Below, piece after piece: positions 46,626 through 58,097 of a DNA stretch of 64,000 nucleotides. The position numbers and the translations under genes were made by a program. Origin of the DNA: Gentiana macrophylla. Its lineage: Eukaryota > Streptophyta > Magnoliopsida > Gentianales > Gentianaceae. The stretch covers positions 63,193,368 to 63,257,367 of the forward strand of contig CM047805.1 of the NCBI GenBank assembly GCA_026214975.1, given 5' to 3'. The notes under the pieces are model-generated. The model did not search any database and was not told where the DNA came from. It saw only the letters and a program-made list of their open reading frames with translations. How positions within the stretch are numbered: position 1 is the stretch's first letter; every line of letters begins with the position of its first letter.

Positions 46626-46654
46626 TAGTGTAAATGTCGCGATTAAATTCGGCT

Positions 46655-46925
46655 TTCAAATACTACGTCGAAAGGTATCAAACGCGGTCTCAAAATGAAG
46701 ATAAAAATATGAGCTTTGGTGAAACAATTTTGATGATCGGTGTTCTAAATCAAAAGTTACGATTCGTTTATAAGGAAAAGCGCTCCGGTTAATAAAAATA
46801 TTTTTTCGCTTTTCAAAATATACGTCGGAAGGGTATCGATTTGGGCTCAAATTGAAGAAAAAAAAAAACATGAATTTTGGTGAAAAATTTCGATGATCGG
46901 AGTAGTAAATCAAAAGTTACGGTTG
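46655..46925. repeat. Diverged tandem duplication, about 140-bp units
   Basis: TACGTCG(A/G)AAGG...GGTATC and GATGATCGG..(G/A)TAAATCAAAAGTTACG occur in the same order at 46661-46765 and 46810-46921. The spacing and style are those of a satellite-like repeat. Confidence 0.7.
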
Positions 46926-48700
46926 TTTGAAAAAAAAACAAACAAACAAACTCAAGAGCGAGCGGAAGATTTAATACATATGCTGCGCGTCCTCTTTAAT
47001 AAAAAGGTAATTTTATCAAATCTCGAAATTGTCATTCTTTTGCAACTAAAAAAAATGAGATGTCCTATTTATTTATTTTCACACAAAAGGACTTTTATTT
47101 TTTTATCTCCTTAAAGAAACATATTGATGAAAATCTAATTCCAATCAAATCCTAATTAAACTCTAGCTTTATATAATCATCCTTAATTAACGGATGATTT
47201 AATATCTCCTCATAAATATTCTTTTAGATTAAAATAACCATAATTCTGGTCAAACCTGCATTCTTCGATGAATATAAAATCTATAAAAAAAAACACTTAC
47301 TTATAAAAGGACAACAATACCAATAATAAAAGTTCAGGACTTACAATATCAATTTTTATATTTATATTAAATTGTATTAAAAAAGTTGTAGAACACTTAA
47401 AAGAGTGAAGTTAAAGCAATTGGTATGTTTCTAAGTTTTAAATTATTCTGTTGAAAAACGCATGTCATCTCTATCTACTGAGATAACTACTCTTACCTAA
47501 TTTCCCATGCTTACCATGCACCCCGTTCACATCTACGATAAATCCATATAAAACCCATAAATACAGTTGGAAACTCACATTCTCAGTGGCGTTTAACGTG
47601 TTTAAGTTATCTCTATTCTGTGCTCCTTTCTTCGAGGTTTCAAATGCGATTTCTCCTGCTTCCTCAGGCAGCGAAAATGAGAGTGGCGAAATTGAAGGAG
47701 TTTGTCGTATCTTTGGATGACACCAGTTTCACCGATTATATATGTTGGCAAGAACAAGTTCTATCACAGTCGTCAAATTTTATGTCTGGTACTGGTAAAT
47801 TATTGTTTTTCTCCGACTTTTTCTAATTACTTGTTATTCGATATAACAACGGCCATTTGTCACCATGTTTTATGGTGAGATGCTGCTATGTTTTTCGTAC
47901 TGTATGCTTTCTTCGTTGTTGCACATGAAATTTCGCCCGTAGATGAGAGTGCGAAATTGAAGGAGTTGGTCGTTTTGAACTCACTTACCTTTCGAATGGG
48001 ATTTTGTTGACTTATCTTATATAGATATATCGATCGCTTAATATATGTTGGGTTTTATACATATATATACGCGCTTTTTTAAATTCAGTTCTTCAACAAA
48101 ATTTAAGACCTATCGAATTAACTCATGAATAAGAACCGTAAAAATATAAAATTTAATAAATATGAATCCACTTTATACATAATTTCTCTCAAGTAATTTT
48201 AATTTGATTGTTCTCACGAGCTAACGAAACGAGCACATAAATGCTTGTGATTGACTCATTTATAAGTAGTCGAACTATTCAATCACAAAGTTACACTCCT
48301 GGTTGAAATACTATGAGTTTGAAAGGTTAACGGAAATTTCAAATGCTTTTGAAAATTTCAAATACTCTTAAACTTGTTCACGGCACCTTCAAATAAGTAC
48401 TATACCGTGAGGAAATATCCCTTTTCTTTTCCACTCTTCTCTTTTCTCCCAATAACGACCGGGACTTGTTATAAAGAGTAGTTTTGTCCGAAGTATTTAT
48501 TTAAGGTTTTTATCTTTTTCATTCTCAATGTTTGAATAAGTCATTTAAACAACAAAAAAATGATATATTTTAGGATCCCGATCATCTATAAAATACGCCA
48601 AAAGCACTCTTCCCCTTTCCTTTATACTTCGAACTGATATCATAAAACAAATTCTTATTCCTCCTCATCTATAAAACACGCCAAAAGCGCTCCTCCATGT
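46926..48700. other. Spacer; short ORF near 47620
   Basis: AT-rich. At 47640-47720 and again near 47940-47975 the words GA(A/G)AATGAGAGTGGCGAAATTGAAGGAGTT and GATGAGAGTGCGAAATTGAAGGAGTT form a partial direct repeat with weakly coding character (73-codon scale). No family is recognised. Confidence 0.4.
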
Positions 48701-48824
48701 GTCCTTTATAATCCATGTTTCCTTTATACTTCGAATTTTGATTCCTTCTCCGTTTTTAAGGTGTCCTTTATAATCCATGTTTCCTTTATACTTCGAATTT
48801 TGATTCCTTCTCCGTTTTTCAAGG
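48701..48824. repeat. Tandem duplication, 62-bp units
   Basis: TGTCCTTTATAATCCATGTT starts both units at 48701 and 48763. They are identical except at the very end. Confidence 0.88.
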
Positions 48825-49267
48825 TTTGACGATCCAATTGAATAATCAAACGAGGAGAACGGATTGGAATCGTCATAACTTACTATATCAAGCGGGGAGA
48901 ACGAATTGGAATCATAATAACGTACAATAATTTGTAAATTGGATGTTCTTGTGAATTTGTCAATATTCGGCAGATAATCTTTTGCAATTTTTGGATTATT
49001 TATGGTAAATTATCGATTTTGGATTATTTATGGTAAATTATTTGATAGATATGGTTTGCATAGGTAATTTTTTTTGAACTAATGCATAGGTATTTTTCAA
49101 TTGTAATTTATTTTTGAAATATTGTGGTGACTTTGGTATTGATCTATGTTGTATGTAGTCGATGAAGAAGGCTTTCACCGTATGTAATGGCCTGAAAAAA
49201 TGAATGAGATAATCAACAAGATAATTATATATCATTCTCAAATCCAATATCACGTACTTGTACTTAC

Positions 49268-50023
49268 TTGGCCACAGTGCAGCCTCCTAATGAGAAATTC
49301 TCCGCAATGCTGCTGCTGACGACATCGCTTTGAGTGCTAATGCTCCTAGCACAGCACCGATGCACCTGGGCAAAAATGTAAATCATGGCGCGGGAGAGGA
49401 GATCAAGCCGAGTAATCCGCGAAAAACGAGATGACCGGACTTACATGACCACGTAATATAACGAGGGTCATGGCGATGAGAATCGCCATATTAAGGTTTG
49501 GGTCCTTGATATCTGTCTCATAGGTTGAGATCACTATTGCATCAAACATAAACACAAAATCATGCAGAGCCTAGAAGCTCAGCCACGGATGCTCGCCAAA
49601 CCTGCACAGAAAGTAAAAGCCAATGTACATAAAGTAAATGGTACAAGGCAATTAGCGTGTGTATATATATATATATATATAGTACTTGATGATACATATA
49701 AATATAATACTTACATCCGTTTTAAAAAATTCTTTCAAACCTAGGCTTTCACCCAATGAGAAAGCGGCGTTTTTCTTTTCGCTATGCCTAATTAATTAAT
49801 GAAGAAAATAAGCCGAAAGAAGTAAGAATCAACCGGTAAAAAATAAACATATGTGTATATATATAACACAAAAGTAAAAGAAAAGTATAATACGGATACT
49901 TACTCTAGTGTAGAGAGGAAAAGAGGTTCAATAGGACAGGGACTTTCTTCTATTTCCAAATGCACTTCATTGTCAGCATTGACAGCCTAGATCGAGTGCC
50001 CCTCGATCAATTGCCACAGCCAT
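49268..50023 (-). pseudogene. XIP-like aquaporin 5' half, left copy, disabled
   Basis: Mirror copy of 51161-51978. The minus-strand ATG is at 50023 (MAVAIDRG), but a 2-bp deletion shifts exon 1 soon after. Exon 2 lacks 12 bp found in the other copy. Exon 3 has several small indels and lost the nine codons before GGHVSPV. The peptide DAIVISTYETDIKDPNLNM is preserved in one frame. The three exon positions and the TATA-like TATATAAATATAAATAG (complement at 50121-50137) match the other copy. Confidence 0.8.
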
Positions 50024-51046
50024 TTTTTCAACTCGATCTTCGATTGCTAGGTATAAGGGTATAGGTCCTAGGAAGATATATGTTTGTCCAAGTAGATGTG
50101 GGTCTAGGTCCTAGGAACATCTATTTATATTTATATACACTTCACCTGCCCAAGCACATAAGCCCGTCAATTGTTTTTTTTTTTGGTTAAAAAAATGTTA
50201 TTTTATTCAGGCAAATCCCGAAACTTATTATTAATAAAGAAATATTGTTCAAATGAAAGATAAAAGGGAGAAAAAAAACACGATGATGTTTAAAAGAAAA
50301 TATGATAGATGCATTTAGAATAAATCATATTTATCTTTTTTTTTTAAAGTAAAATTTATCTTTAATTCAGTTGAAACATTGTATCAATTTTATCAAAATC
50401 CAATAATCAATTATTTCTCCGTCCGTTGTTTTATTCTGGACAGGGGCGTCCATGTCCAAATTTAAGCTCGGGTTTTCAAATAGTGCATAAATTAAGTTGT
50501 TTATTACAAACCACGACTTAAAGTAACTATTTCTGCAATGTACACTAATTCGGCTGAAAGCCTCGAACGATTGAGCAAGCAAACATTGCAGAAATAGTTA
50601 CTGAAACTATGGAAGAATTGAATTTGTCTGCGTGATGACTCCAAGAACTTCATTTATGAACTTCTTTTGTTGAATATGACTTTAAGTCGTAGTTTGTAAT
50701 AAACAATTTAATTTATGCACTATTTGGACCCGAGCCTAATGGACGCCCCTGCCCAGAATAAAACAACGGGACGGAGAAATAATTGATTATTGGATTGATA
50801 AAATTGATATAATGTTTCAACCGAATTAAAGATAAATTTTACTTAAAAAAATATGATTTATTCTAGATTCATCTATCATATTTTCTTTTAAACATCATCG
50901 TGTTCTTCCTCTTATCTTTCATTTGAACAATATTTCTTTATTAATAATAAGTTTCGGGATTTGCCTGTATAAAATAACAAAATTTTCAACCAAAAAAAAA
51001 AAAAAAACAACAATTGACGGGCTGATGTACTTGGGCAGGTGACGTG

Positions 51047-51060
51047 TATATAAATATAAA
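51047..51060 (+). promoter_or_regulatory. TATA box of the right aquaporin copy
   Basis: TATATAAATATAAA lies about 100 bp upstream of the ATG at 51161. Its mirror copy stands before the left copy at 50121-50137, so the palindrome centre is a potential divergent promoter. Confidence 0.5.
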
Positions 51061-51160
51061 TAGATGTTCCTATGACCTAGACCCACATCTACTTGGACAA
51101 GGATATATCTTCCTAGGACCTATACCCTAATACCTGGAAATCGAAGATCAAGTTGAAGAA

Positions 51161-51978
51161 ATGGCTGCGGCAATTGATCGAGGGGCACCGGATCTAATGT
51201 TGGTCAATGCTGACAGTGAAGTGCATTTGAAAATAGAAGAATGTTCCTGTGCTATTGAACCTCTTTTCATCTCTACACCAGAGTAAGTATCCATATTATA
51301 CTTTTCTTTACTTTTGTGTTATATATATACAATATGTTTCTTTTTTACCGTTTGATTCTTACTTTTTTTCTGCTTATTTTCTTCATTAATTAATTAGGCA
51401 TAGTGAAAAGAAAAACGCCGCTTTCACTCAAGCTTTCACATTGAGTGAAAGCCTAGGTTTGAAAGAACTTTTTAAAACGGATGTAAGTATTATTTTTATA
51501 TGTATCATCATGTACTATTCATATATACATATACATACGCACATATATACACACGCTAATTGCTTTGTACCATTTACTTTATGTACAATTGGCTTTTACT
51601 TTCTGATGTGTAGGTCTGGCGAGCATCTGTGGCTAAGCTTTTAGGCTCTGCTGTTTTTGTGTTTATGTTTGATGCAATAGTGATCTCAACCTATGAGACA
51701 GATATCAAGGACCCAAACCTTAATATGTTGATTCTCATCGTCATGACCCTTGTTATATTACGTATAACAATTCTTCCAATCTCTGGTGGCCATGTAAGTC
51801 CGGTCATCTCGTTTTCTACCGGATTACTCGGCTTGATCTCCCTCTCTCGCGCCATGATTTACATTTTCGCCCAGTGCATCGGTGCTGTGCTAAGAGAATT
51901 AGCACTCAAAGCAGTAATCAGCAGCAGCATTGCGGAGAATTTCTCATTAGGAGGTTGCACTGTGACGGTAGTGGCCCA
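51161..51978 (+). pseudogene. XIP-like aquaporin 5' half, right copy, open but truncated
   Basis: Exons 51161-51282, 51398-51482 and 51614-51978 join in phase with GT-AG introns to give an open frame (MAAAIDRG...NAAFTQAFTLSESLGL...VWRASVAKLLG...). Exon 3 encodes the first transmembrane helices of a major intrinsic protein: the first NPA box is replaced by SPV (GGHVSPVISF), followed by SRAMIYIFAQCIGAVL and FSLGGCTVTVVA. SPV/NPV in this place with a C-terminal LGGCT stretch is typical of the XIP subfamily. The frame runs up to a GTAAGT donor, but the remaining half with the second NPA is not found in the following sequence, so no functional channel can be made here. Confidence 0.78.
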
Positions 51979-52173
51979 GTAAGTACAAGTACGTGATATT
52001 GTATTTGAGAATGATATATAATTATCTTGTTGATTATCTCCTTCATTTTTTCTGGCCATTACATACGATGCAAGCCTTCTTCATCGACTACATACAATTC
52101 CTGACATTCTTTCTTCTCATGAAGACCGAACAATAAAATCCTTAACATCTACAAGCGAAGCATGTAAATATAA

Positions 52174-52499
52174 TTTCTCATTCATTGAAAAATAACTTTT
52201 ATAACATCAAATAAACTATAATCAATTATTCGGAAATTGGCGTCCCTTAATCCATATAAATGATTATCGAAAAATTATTTCCACCCTCAAAAAAAAAAAA
52301 ATCATTTCCAACAATTCCTCACATGAATGAGAAATTATGACCCCCACATAAAAGCAGTATTGATGCAAATGTAATGCAGACTGTAAAGAGATTTCAAGCA
52401 AAAATCTATCGCATCAGACGAGGTGGTTTTCTGCCTTGAACCTTCCCTAGTAGAATATCATCGGACATACTCGGCTAAGCAATGAACTATGTCTTGAAT
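52174..52499 (-). repeat. Left arm (outer part) of a copia-derived inverted repeat
   Basis: It is the reverse complement of about 62575-62866. It contains the mirror of the copia 3' end: LTR start TGTTGGAA (read on minus at about plus 52311) after a CATATG(A/G)GGG-like polypurine context. Its continuation is at 61939-62212; the gypsy element 52500-61933 splits the arm. Confidence 0.8.
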
Positions 52500-54841
52500 T
52501 GTAATATTCCCCGATTTTCGGGAAAGGGCAGACGTGTCATTTTGCCAAACGAAATATTGGGTTCGGTTCCTTTTATTCGGAGTTTAATTATTTAGTTAAA
52601 TATATGTATATTTTCGAGATATATGCATACATTTAAGGAAAAGAAAAACTGATTTTAGTATAAGGGTGATTAAGGAAAATCAGTGCAATTAGGTAATATT
52701 GGGATTTTTCCTATTTAAGGAAAAATTAACCTAATCAGTCCCTTAAACTTTTAATCAGATTTTCCACCTCCAAATTGTCTTCTGCGTGTGAGAAGAGAGC
52801 AAATTAGGGCTGAGGGTTTTTCACCAATTGCTAAGTCGATTCATAACGGTTTTCAGATCAGAGTAGAGCACCGGAATCGTTGTGAAGAGAGCAACGTTTT
52901 GAAATCAGAAAGATGAAGCTTTGTCAAGGTATGTTTAAGCCCTAGTTTTGATCTTCTTCGAGTTTGATGGATTCAAACTCATCAACTCGTAGTTTTTATC
53001 GTTTAGAAATGTGTGATCGAATCTAATCTAAGTTTGGATTTATCACATGTTTTTCTGCAGAAAAATGACGGTTTTGCGGCTGCTTTTCTGAGTTCTTGGA
53101 CTTGGAATTAGCTTGCAATAGGTAAGAAGCTCTTCCTACAATCTAATTGTGGTTTAGAGTAGAATAGATCATGTTTTGATGCATATTGTATCAAGTTTTA
53201 AGTCTAGATGAAGGTTAAGGATTAAGCTTTGTTTTGGATCTTAAAAGTTATGTTTTTTTCTAATGTTTTTCTGCTATATTTCGTGTACAAGATGTTTGGA
53301 ATCGAGTAGAGATCGTTAAGGGTTGAGAAACAGGTTTTAGGTCTTTTCTGCGTAGGATGCGTACGCATTGCCCAGCAATGCGCACGCATTTCTGTTACAG
53401 AATTGCTTAGGGTAGTTGCAGCAGGTACAATGTGTACGCATTTAGGGAATGCGCACGCATTGTTGGTTTAGAGTTGTGTAGGATGCTCACTGTTTGATGA
53501 ATGCGTACGCATTCAGAGCAATGCCCATGCAATGTTTGAGTAGTGTCATTCAGCTTAGTTTTGGTCAGGGAATGCGTACGCATTGGGCTTAATGCGCACG
53601 CATTGTTTGAACAGAGAGTTTTCAGCAGGTTTTTAAGCAAGGAATGCGTACGCATTCCATAGGGATGCGCACGCATTGCCCCAGATTTTTAAAAGATGTT
53701 ATTCTAAGCTATGTTTTGAATTTTAAACCTTGTTTCATGATGAAATAACACTAATTAAACATGAACAAGCCCCGATTGAGTTTCCGATTCGTTCAGTTAA
53801 AACACCGAATGTACTCTTAAAGGGAGTTGAAGTTCGGATCCGTCGGAAGGGCATGAAAGGGCTTGTGCTTTGATGAACTAGAGTTCATCAATGTCTGTGT
53901 AATTGATATGATGTGATATCTAGATGTCTAGGTGAGGGAGTAGAGTTGATAAGGTGAGTTTTATTCTGAAAACACTTAGGTGGCTAGTTAATTCACAATA
54001 ATAATTACATAAGTGTAGTAAAAGCTAAACCGTCATTTATTCTCGGTAAGGCACTCTTTCATATCGGCGATGTGATACGTTCATAAAAGGTGAACAACGC
54101 TACTGGCCTTAAACGGCTGAAGGGTAGTGGAGGAAATTCATCGGACGTATACGCATACCGGGGAGACCCCAGAGCTAATTGGTGCTAATCACCGTTAGTT
54201 AGCAAGTATATCTTCAGGCTGATGAACACCATGCACAGTGTCCTTGAGTAATGATGTAACAAAGATAAGCTAAGCTAGAAACGTGTAGTCATGACGTGTT
54301 GATGGACATGGAATGAACCCTAAATTGAATCGGTCTCATTAAGATAATTAATTGATAACAAACCTTGATTATATTGTAGCTTATACTTCTTACTTCGTAC
54401 AATGTACTTACCTCAAATACATGTTTATTTATGTGTTTGGGGGAGAGAAGACGAACAGGTAGACTTGGAGTTCGATGAGGACTTTGATGACGACGTTTGA
54501 GGACGCCGGAGTTGAAGACCTTGATTATTTATTTTTCATTTCTTTCATTTATTTCATAGACTTGGATTATTATTGGATGTTGTAGTTTACTTTTAGTACT
54601 TTGGAATTCGTACATTTTGGTTTCATTTTCCAATGTAATAATATTACATTTCCTCTTTAGTTCCTTATTTCTATTCTTGATTATTTGAAAAAAAAATTAC
54701 CCGAGTCTGTCTAGCTTCCGTTTGCTTTTATTTGATACGACGTAGTAGAGGCTTACGTGTAATATTATTTATTTAATATTATGCGTGTCGAACGTTTTGA
54801 TTTCTGGATAAGGACTCGGTGTCCGGGAACGGGGCGTTACA
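52500..54841 (+). repeat. 5' LTR, 2342 bp
   Basis: It matches 59603-61933 nearly throughout, with scattered substitutions and short indels. A TATA-like CTATTTAAGG lies near 52710. The LTR contains no long conserved ORF. Confidence 0.93.
53355..53685. repeat. Array of alternating palindromes ATGCGTACGCAT / ATGCGCACGCAT in the 5' LTR
   Basis: Five pairs recur at about 70-bp spacing. In each pair a copy of ATGCGTACGCAT (or a one- or two-base variant) is followed about 10 bp later by ATGCGCACGCAT. Both words are strictly alternating purine-pyrimidine over 12 bp, and the first is a perfect palindrome. The same array is at 60451-60775 in the 3' LTR. Confidence 0.9.
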
Positions 54842-54939
54842 GTTGGTATCAGAGCGAAGCGTCTTTTAGGCTTCCTGTTTATTAAGATAAGTTTCCTTTA
54901 GACCTCTTAGTAACGTTTTGGTTTTCTTTGATCATCAGG

Positions 54940-56457
54940 ATGGTGTTCACTAGAACCGAGCGGGTGCGTAAGCGCGTCGAGTACGTCGTGAAAGTCCGAC
55001 ACCAGTCGTAAGAGGCGGTTTTGTGAGGCAGAATCCTTCACCTCATCCGAGCCCCACTCCACCCCCTCATACTGGGACCCCTACACCACAATCTCAGTGG
55101 AGTTTGTCACCGCGACCTCATCAGGAGCAACGCCCACAATGGCATGTGGGAAGTTTGGTTCAGTTTTCGTTGGTAAGTGACGTTCCAGCGGGTTTAGTAC
55201 CGCCACCAGTAAGTTACCCTCCCCACCAACAAACCTTCTACCCTCCACCAAGGTACAATTACATTTATGGAGAACCAGGAGAAGCACCTATACGAGTCAC
55301 TGTAGTAGGAGACATTCCACCAGTCAGTGTACCCCCTCCAGTAAGCATTTACCCGCCACCAGTCAGTGTTTACCCCGGTAAGCCACCCCTCACCACCAGT
55401 TTTTCACCATCAGCAACATCAGACCTTTTACCCTCCTCCAGTAGGTCACACTCCTCGACCTACTATACCACCTTCACTCCGATTTGATCACCAACAAGGT
55501 TTTGGTTACCAACCCTACTGTTTCCACCAACCCCAGTTTCAGCAGCAAGAAATACCCTATGGATACCCTCCAATTTACCCATAAGCCCCACCAGTTAGAC
55601 CGGTTTTTGAGCAAGCACCACCAATTGACTTGTATACGAGGTTGAGAAGAAACAGAGTTCAAGACTTCTTTGGGAATGTCGAGCATGCAAAGTTTGAGGA
55701 ATGGTTGAGAAGCTTTGAGAAAGCTTGTAGGAACATCAATGTTCCTGAGACTGAGATGACACAGTTGGCAGTTGGATTTCTTATGGGCGCAGCTGAAGCT
55801 TGGATTGATGCTATACAGAGTAGCAATGAGAAAGTGACAGACTGGGAAGGCTTTAAGGCCATTTTCTATAACGAGTATTTTCTAGAAACAGTGCAGGCAG
55901 ACATGGCAAGCTAGTTCTTAAAGCTTAAGCAGGGTAACTACATGACAGTATCTCAGTACACCAACAAGTTTAACGAGTTGGGAATATTCTACCCTGAGTT
56001 GATGAAAGTAGAAGAGAGAATGATGGCTCTTTACAAGGAAGGCTTAGCCTATCAGATACAGTCTTGTATGCTAGGTTTCACAGCCAAAAATATGGCTGAG
56101 TTGTTGAATAAAGCCCTGGAAGTTGAGACCTTCAGGAAGAAGGCCACCGTTGTTATTGGGAACAAGAGAAACTTTGGAACAAGCCAAGGTAACAACCGGG
56201 GAGCACCGCAACAGAATTTCAAGAAGACAACAACCCCTGTAGCGAGTAAACCTCCAACCGGAGCACCACTTTGCCCTAAGTGCAATAGGAATCACTCAGG
56301 TGAGTGCCGAGTTCATAAAAGCGGTTGTTATCTTTGTAGAGAAACGGGACATTTTGCTAAGAACTGTCCAACAAAGGGTCCTACAAGTAATCAGAGGCAT
56401 GGGAATGGTAGTGGCGGCCCGAGTCGCCCAGTTCGAGTGTTTGCAGTGGATCTTTGA
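54940..56457 (+). pseudogene. gag: gag of the Del/Tekay-like element, interrupted
   Basis: The start is probably 54940 (MVFTRTERVRKR). A stop follows after 22 codons; the frame resumes as a proline-rich region (55023-55580, repeated VSVPPPVS and YPPPVSV), then the gag domain (55630-55914, FEEWLRSFEKACRNI and AAEAWIDAI). A TAG near 55912 is followed by 55942-56457 (MTVSQYTNKFNELG, YKEGLAYQIQS). The CCHC zinc knuckle CYLCRETGHFAKNC is near 56329-56370, preceded by an extra CPKCNRNHSGEC segment as usual in this lineage. Confidence 0.85.
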
Positions 56458-56794
56458 GATACATTTGAACAGCACGATAATGTTATTTCAGGTACCTTTT
56501 TATTTTATTTAATTTATTAGAGTACTTTTATAGCACGATGTAAATCATGTTGTATTGTATTTAAATAAATGAATTCACATCCTAGGTACAATAATATTAG
56601 ACAGCTTAGCAGTTATGACATTGTTTGATACGAGAGCGTCTAACACTTTTGTGTCAACTAAGGTAGCTAAGAAGCTTAACATACCAAAGGAACCTTTAAG
56701 AAACACTTTGGAGATAACAACACCATTAGGAAAAATGACTAAGGTATCCAAGTAGATACCGGGAGCGGCACCAGTTGCTAAGGCACCCTATAGA
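56458..56794 (+). pseudogene. Protease remnant with a 94-nt GT-AG insertion and a deletion
   Basis: The coding sense continues to DNVIS, is interrupted by 94 nt (56492-56585) that start GTACC and end CCTAG, then resumes GTIILDSLAVMTLFDTRASNTFVS. The aspartic-protease triad is DTR instead of DSG/DTG. After LGKMTKVSK and a stop, the sequence jumps to the segment just before RT ([14 protein letters not shown]), so the usual stretch between protease and RT has been deleted. Confidence 0.8.
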
Positions 56795-58075
56795 ATGGCA
56801 CCGGCTGAATTAAAGGAGTTGAAAGCTCAACTTAAGGATATGCTTGAGAGGAATATAATTCAGCCTAGTACTTCGCCTTGGGGAGCCCCAGTGTTGTTTG
56901 TCAAGAAGAAAGATGGTAGCATGAGGATGTGCATAGATTACAGAGCGTTGAACAATCTTATCATCAAGAATAAGTACCCTTTGCCAAGGATTGATGATCT
57001 ATTTAATCAGTTGCAAGGCAAGAGAGTGTTTTCCAAGATTGATCTTAGGTCAGGTTATCACCAGTTGAAGATCAAGGTAGCAGATATACCGAAGACGGCT
57101 TTCAGTACGAGGTATGGACATTATGAGTTCTTAGTCATGCCTTTTGGACTCACTAATGCTCCATCTACATTTATGGATTTAATGCAGCGTGTTTTCATGC
57201 CATATTTGGACAAGTTTGTGATAGTGTTCATAGATGACATCCATGTATACTCTAAGGATGAGAAGGAACATGAAGAGCACTTAAGGATAGTGCTGGATAC
57301 ATTAAAGAAGAACCAGTTGTATGCTAAGTTCTCAAAGTGCGACTTTTGGTTGGATCAAGTTAGTTTCTTGGGTCATGTCATTTCTGGAGATGGCATCAAG
57401 GTTGATCCGGCAAAGATTGAAGCAGTTGAGAAATGGTCCAGACCGACTACAGTTTCTGAGGTTAGGAGTTTTCTCGGTTTGGCTGGCTATTATAGGAAGT
57501 TTGTACAAGACTTCTCAAAGATAACTACACCACTTACCCGGATCACTCAAAAGGATGTGAAGTTCGAATGGACCAGTGAGTGTGAAGAGGCTTTTGAAAC
57601 GCTGAAGAAGAAGTTGACTACAGCCCCAGTGTTGGCAGTACCGGAGATCTTTGATAACTACGACGTTTACACGGATGCTTCGGGACAAGGTTTGGGTTGT
57701 GTATTGATGCAAGGAGGGAAAGTGATTGCTTATGCATCTAGACAGTTGAAGGTGCATGAGAAGAATTACCCAACACATGACTTAGAGCTGGTAGCAGTAG
57801 TGTTTGCCCTAAAGACTTGGAGGCACTACTTGTATGGAGTTAAGGCCAGGATCTTCACCAATCACAAGAGTTTGAAGTATTTCTTTACCCAAGAGAATCT
57901 GAATATGAGGCAAAGAAGATGGTTAGATTTTGTTAAGGATTATGATTTGGAGATTCAGTACCATCCGGGTAAGGCGAATGTGGTAGCGGATGCTTTGACC
58001 AGAAAACCAGTGTTTGCGGTTTCAAGTGTTGAGGTTATGGCAGAAAGGTTAGATGGGTTGAGAATCAAGCTTTGA
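56795..58075 (+). pseudogene. pol: Reverse transcriptase and RNase H, Del/Tekay-like element
   Basis: 426 open codons. RT motifs include [44 protein letters not shown] and the catalytic FIDDIHVYS. The connection ([12 protein letters not shown]) and RNase H ([48 protein letters not shown]) follow. The frame breaks after GLRIKL, where the usual sequence continues in another frame. Confidence 0.92.
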
Positions 58076-58097
58076 TCAGATTGAAGACCGAAAGTTT

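Larger units (their letters stand above)
49150..52097. repeat. Large inverted duplication, arms about 1.4 kb
   Basis: 49150-50522 is the reverse complement of about 50677-52097. At the centre lies a perfect 20-bp hairpin (AGTAACTATTTCTGCAATGT at 50522-50541 and its complement at 50583-50602), with roughly 75 bp extra on the right side. Outer limits are where TGTATGTAGTCGATGAAGAAG (left) and its complement (right) stop matching. Each arm holds the promoter and first three exons of an aquaporin-like gene, oriented outward. Confidence 0.88.

Noticed and set aside
53407..53676. Minus-strand 89-codon ORF in the 5' LTR (and its copy at 60502-60771)
   Set aside because: It is a by-product of the ATGCGTACGCAT array, which translates as repeated MRTHS/MRAHS. 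It is not a gene.
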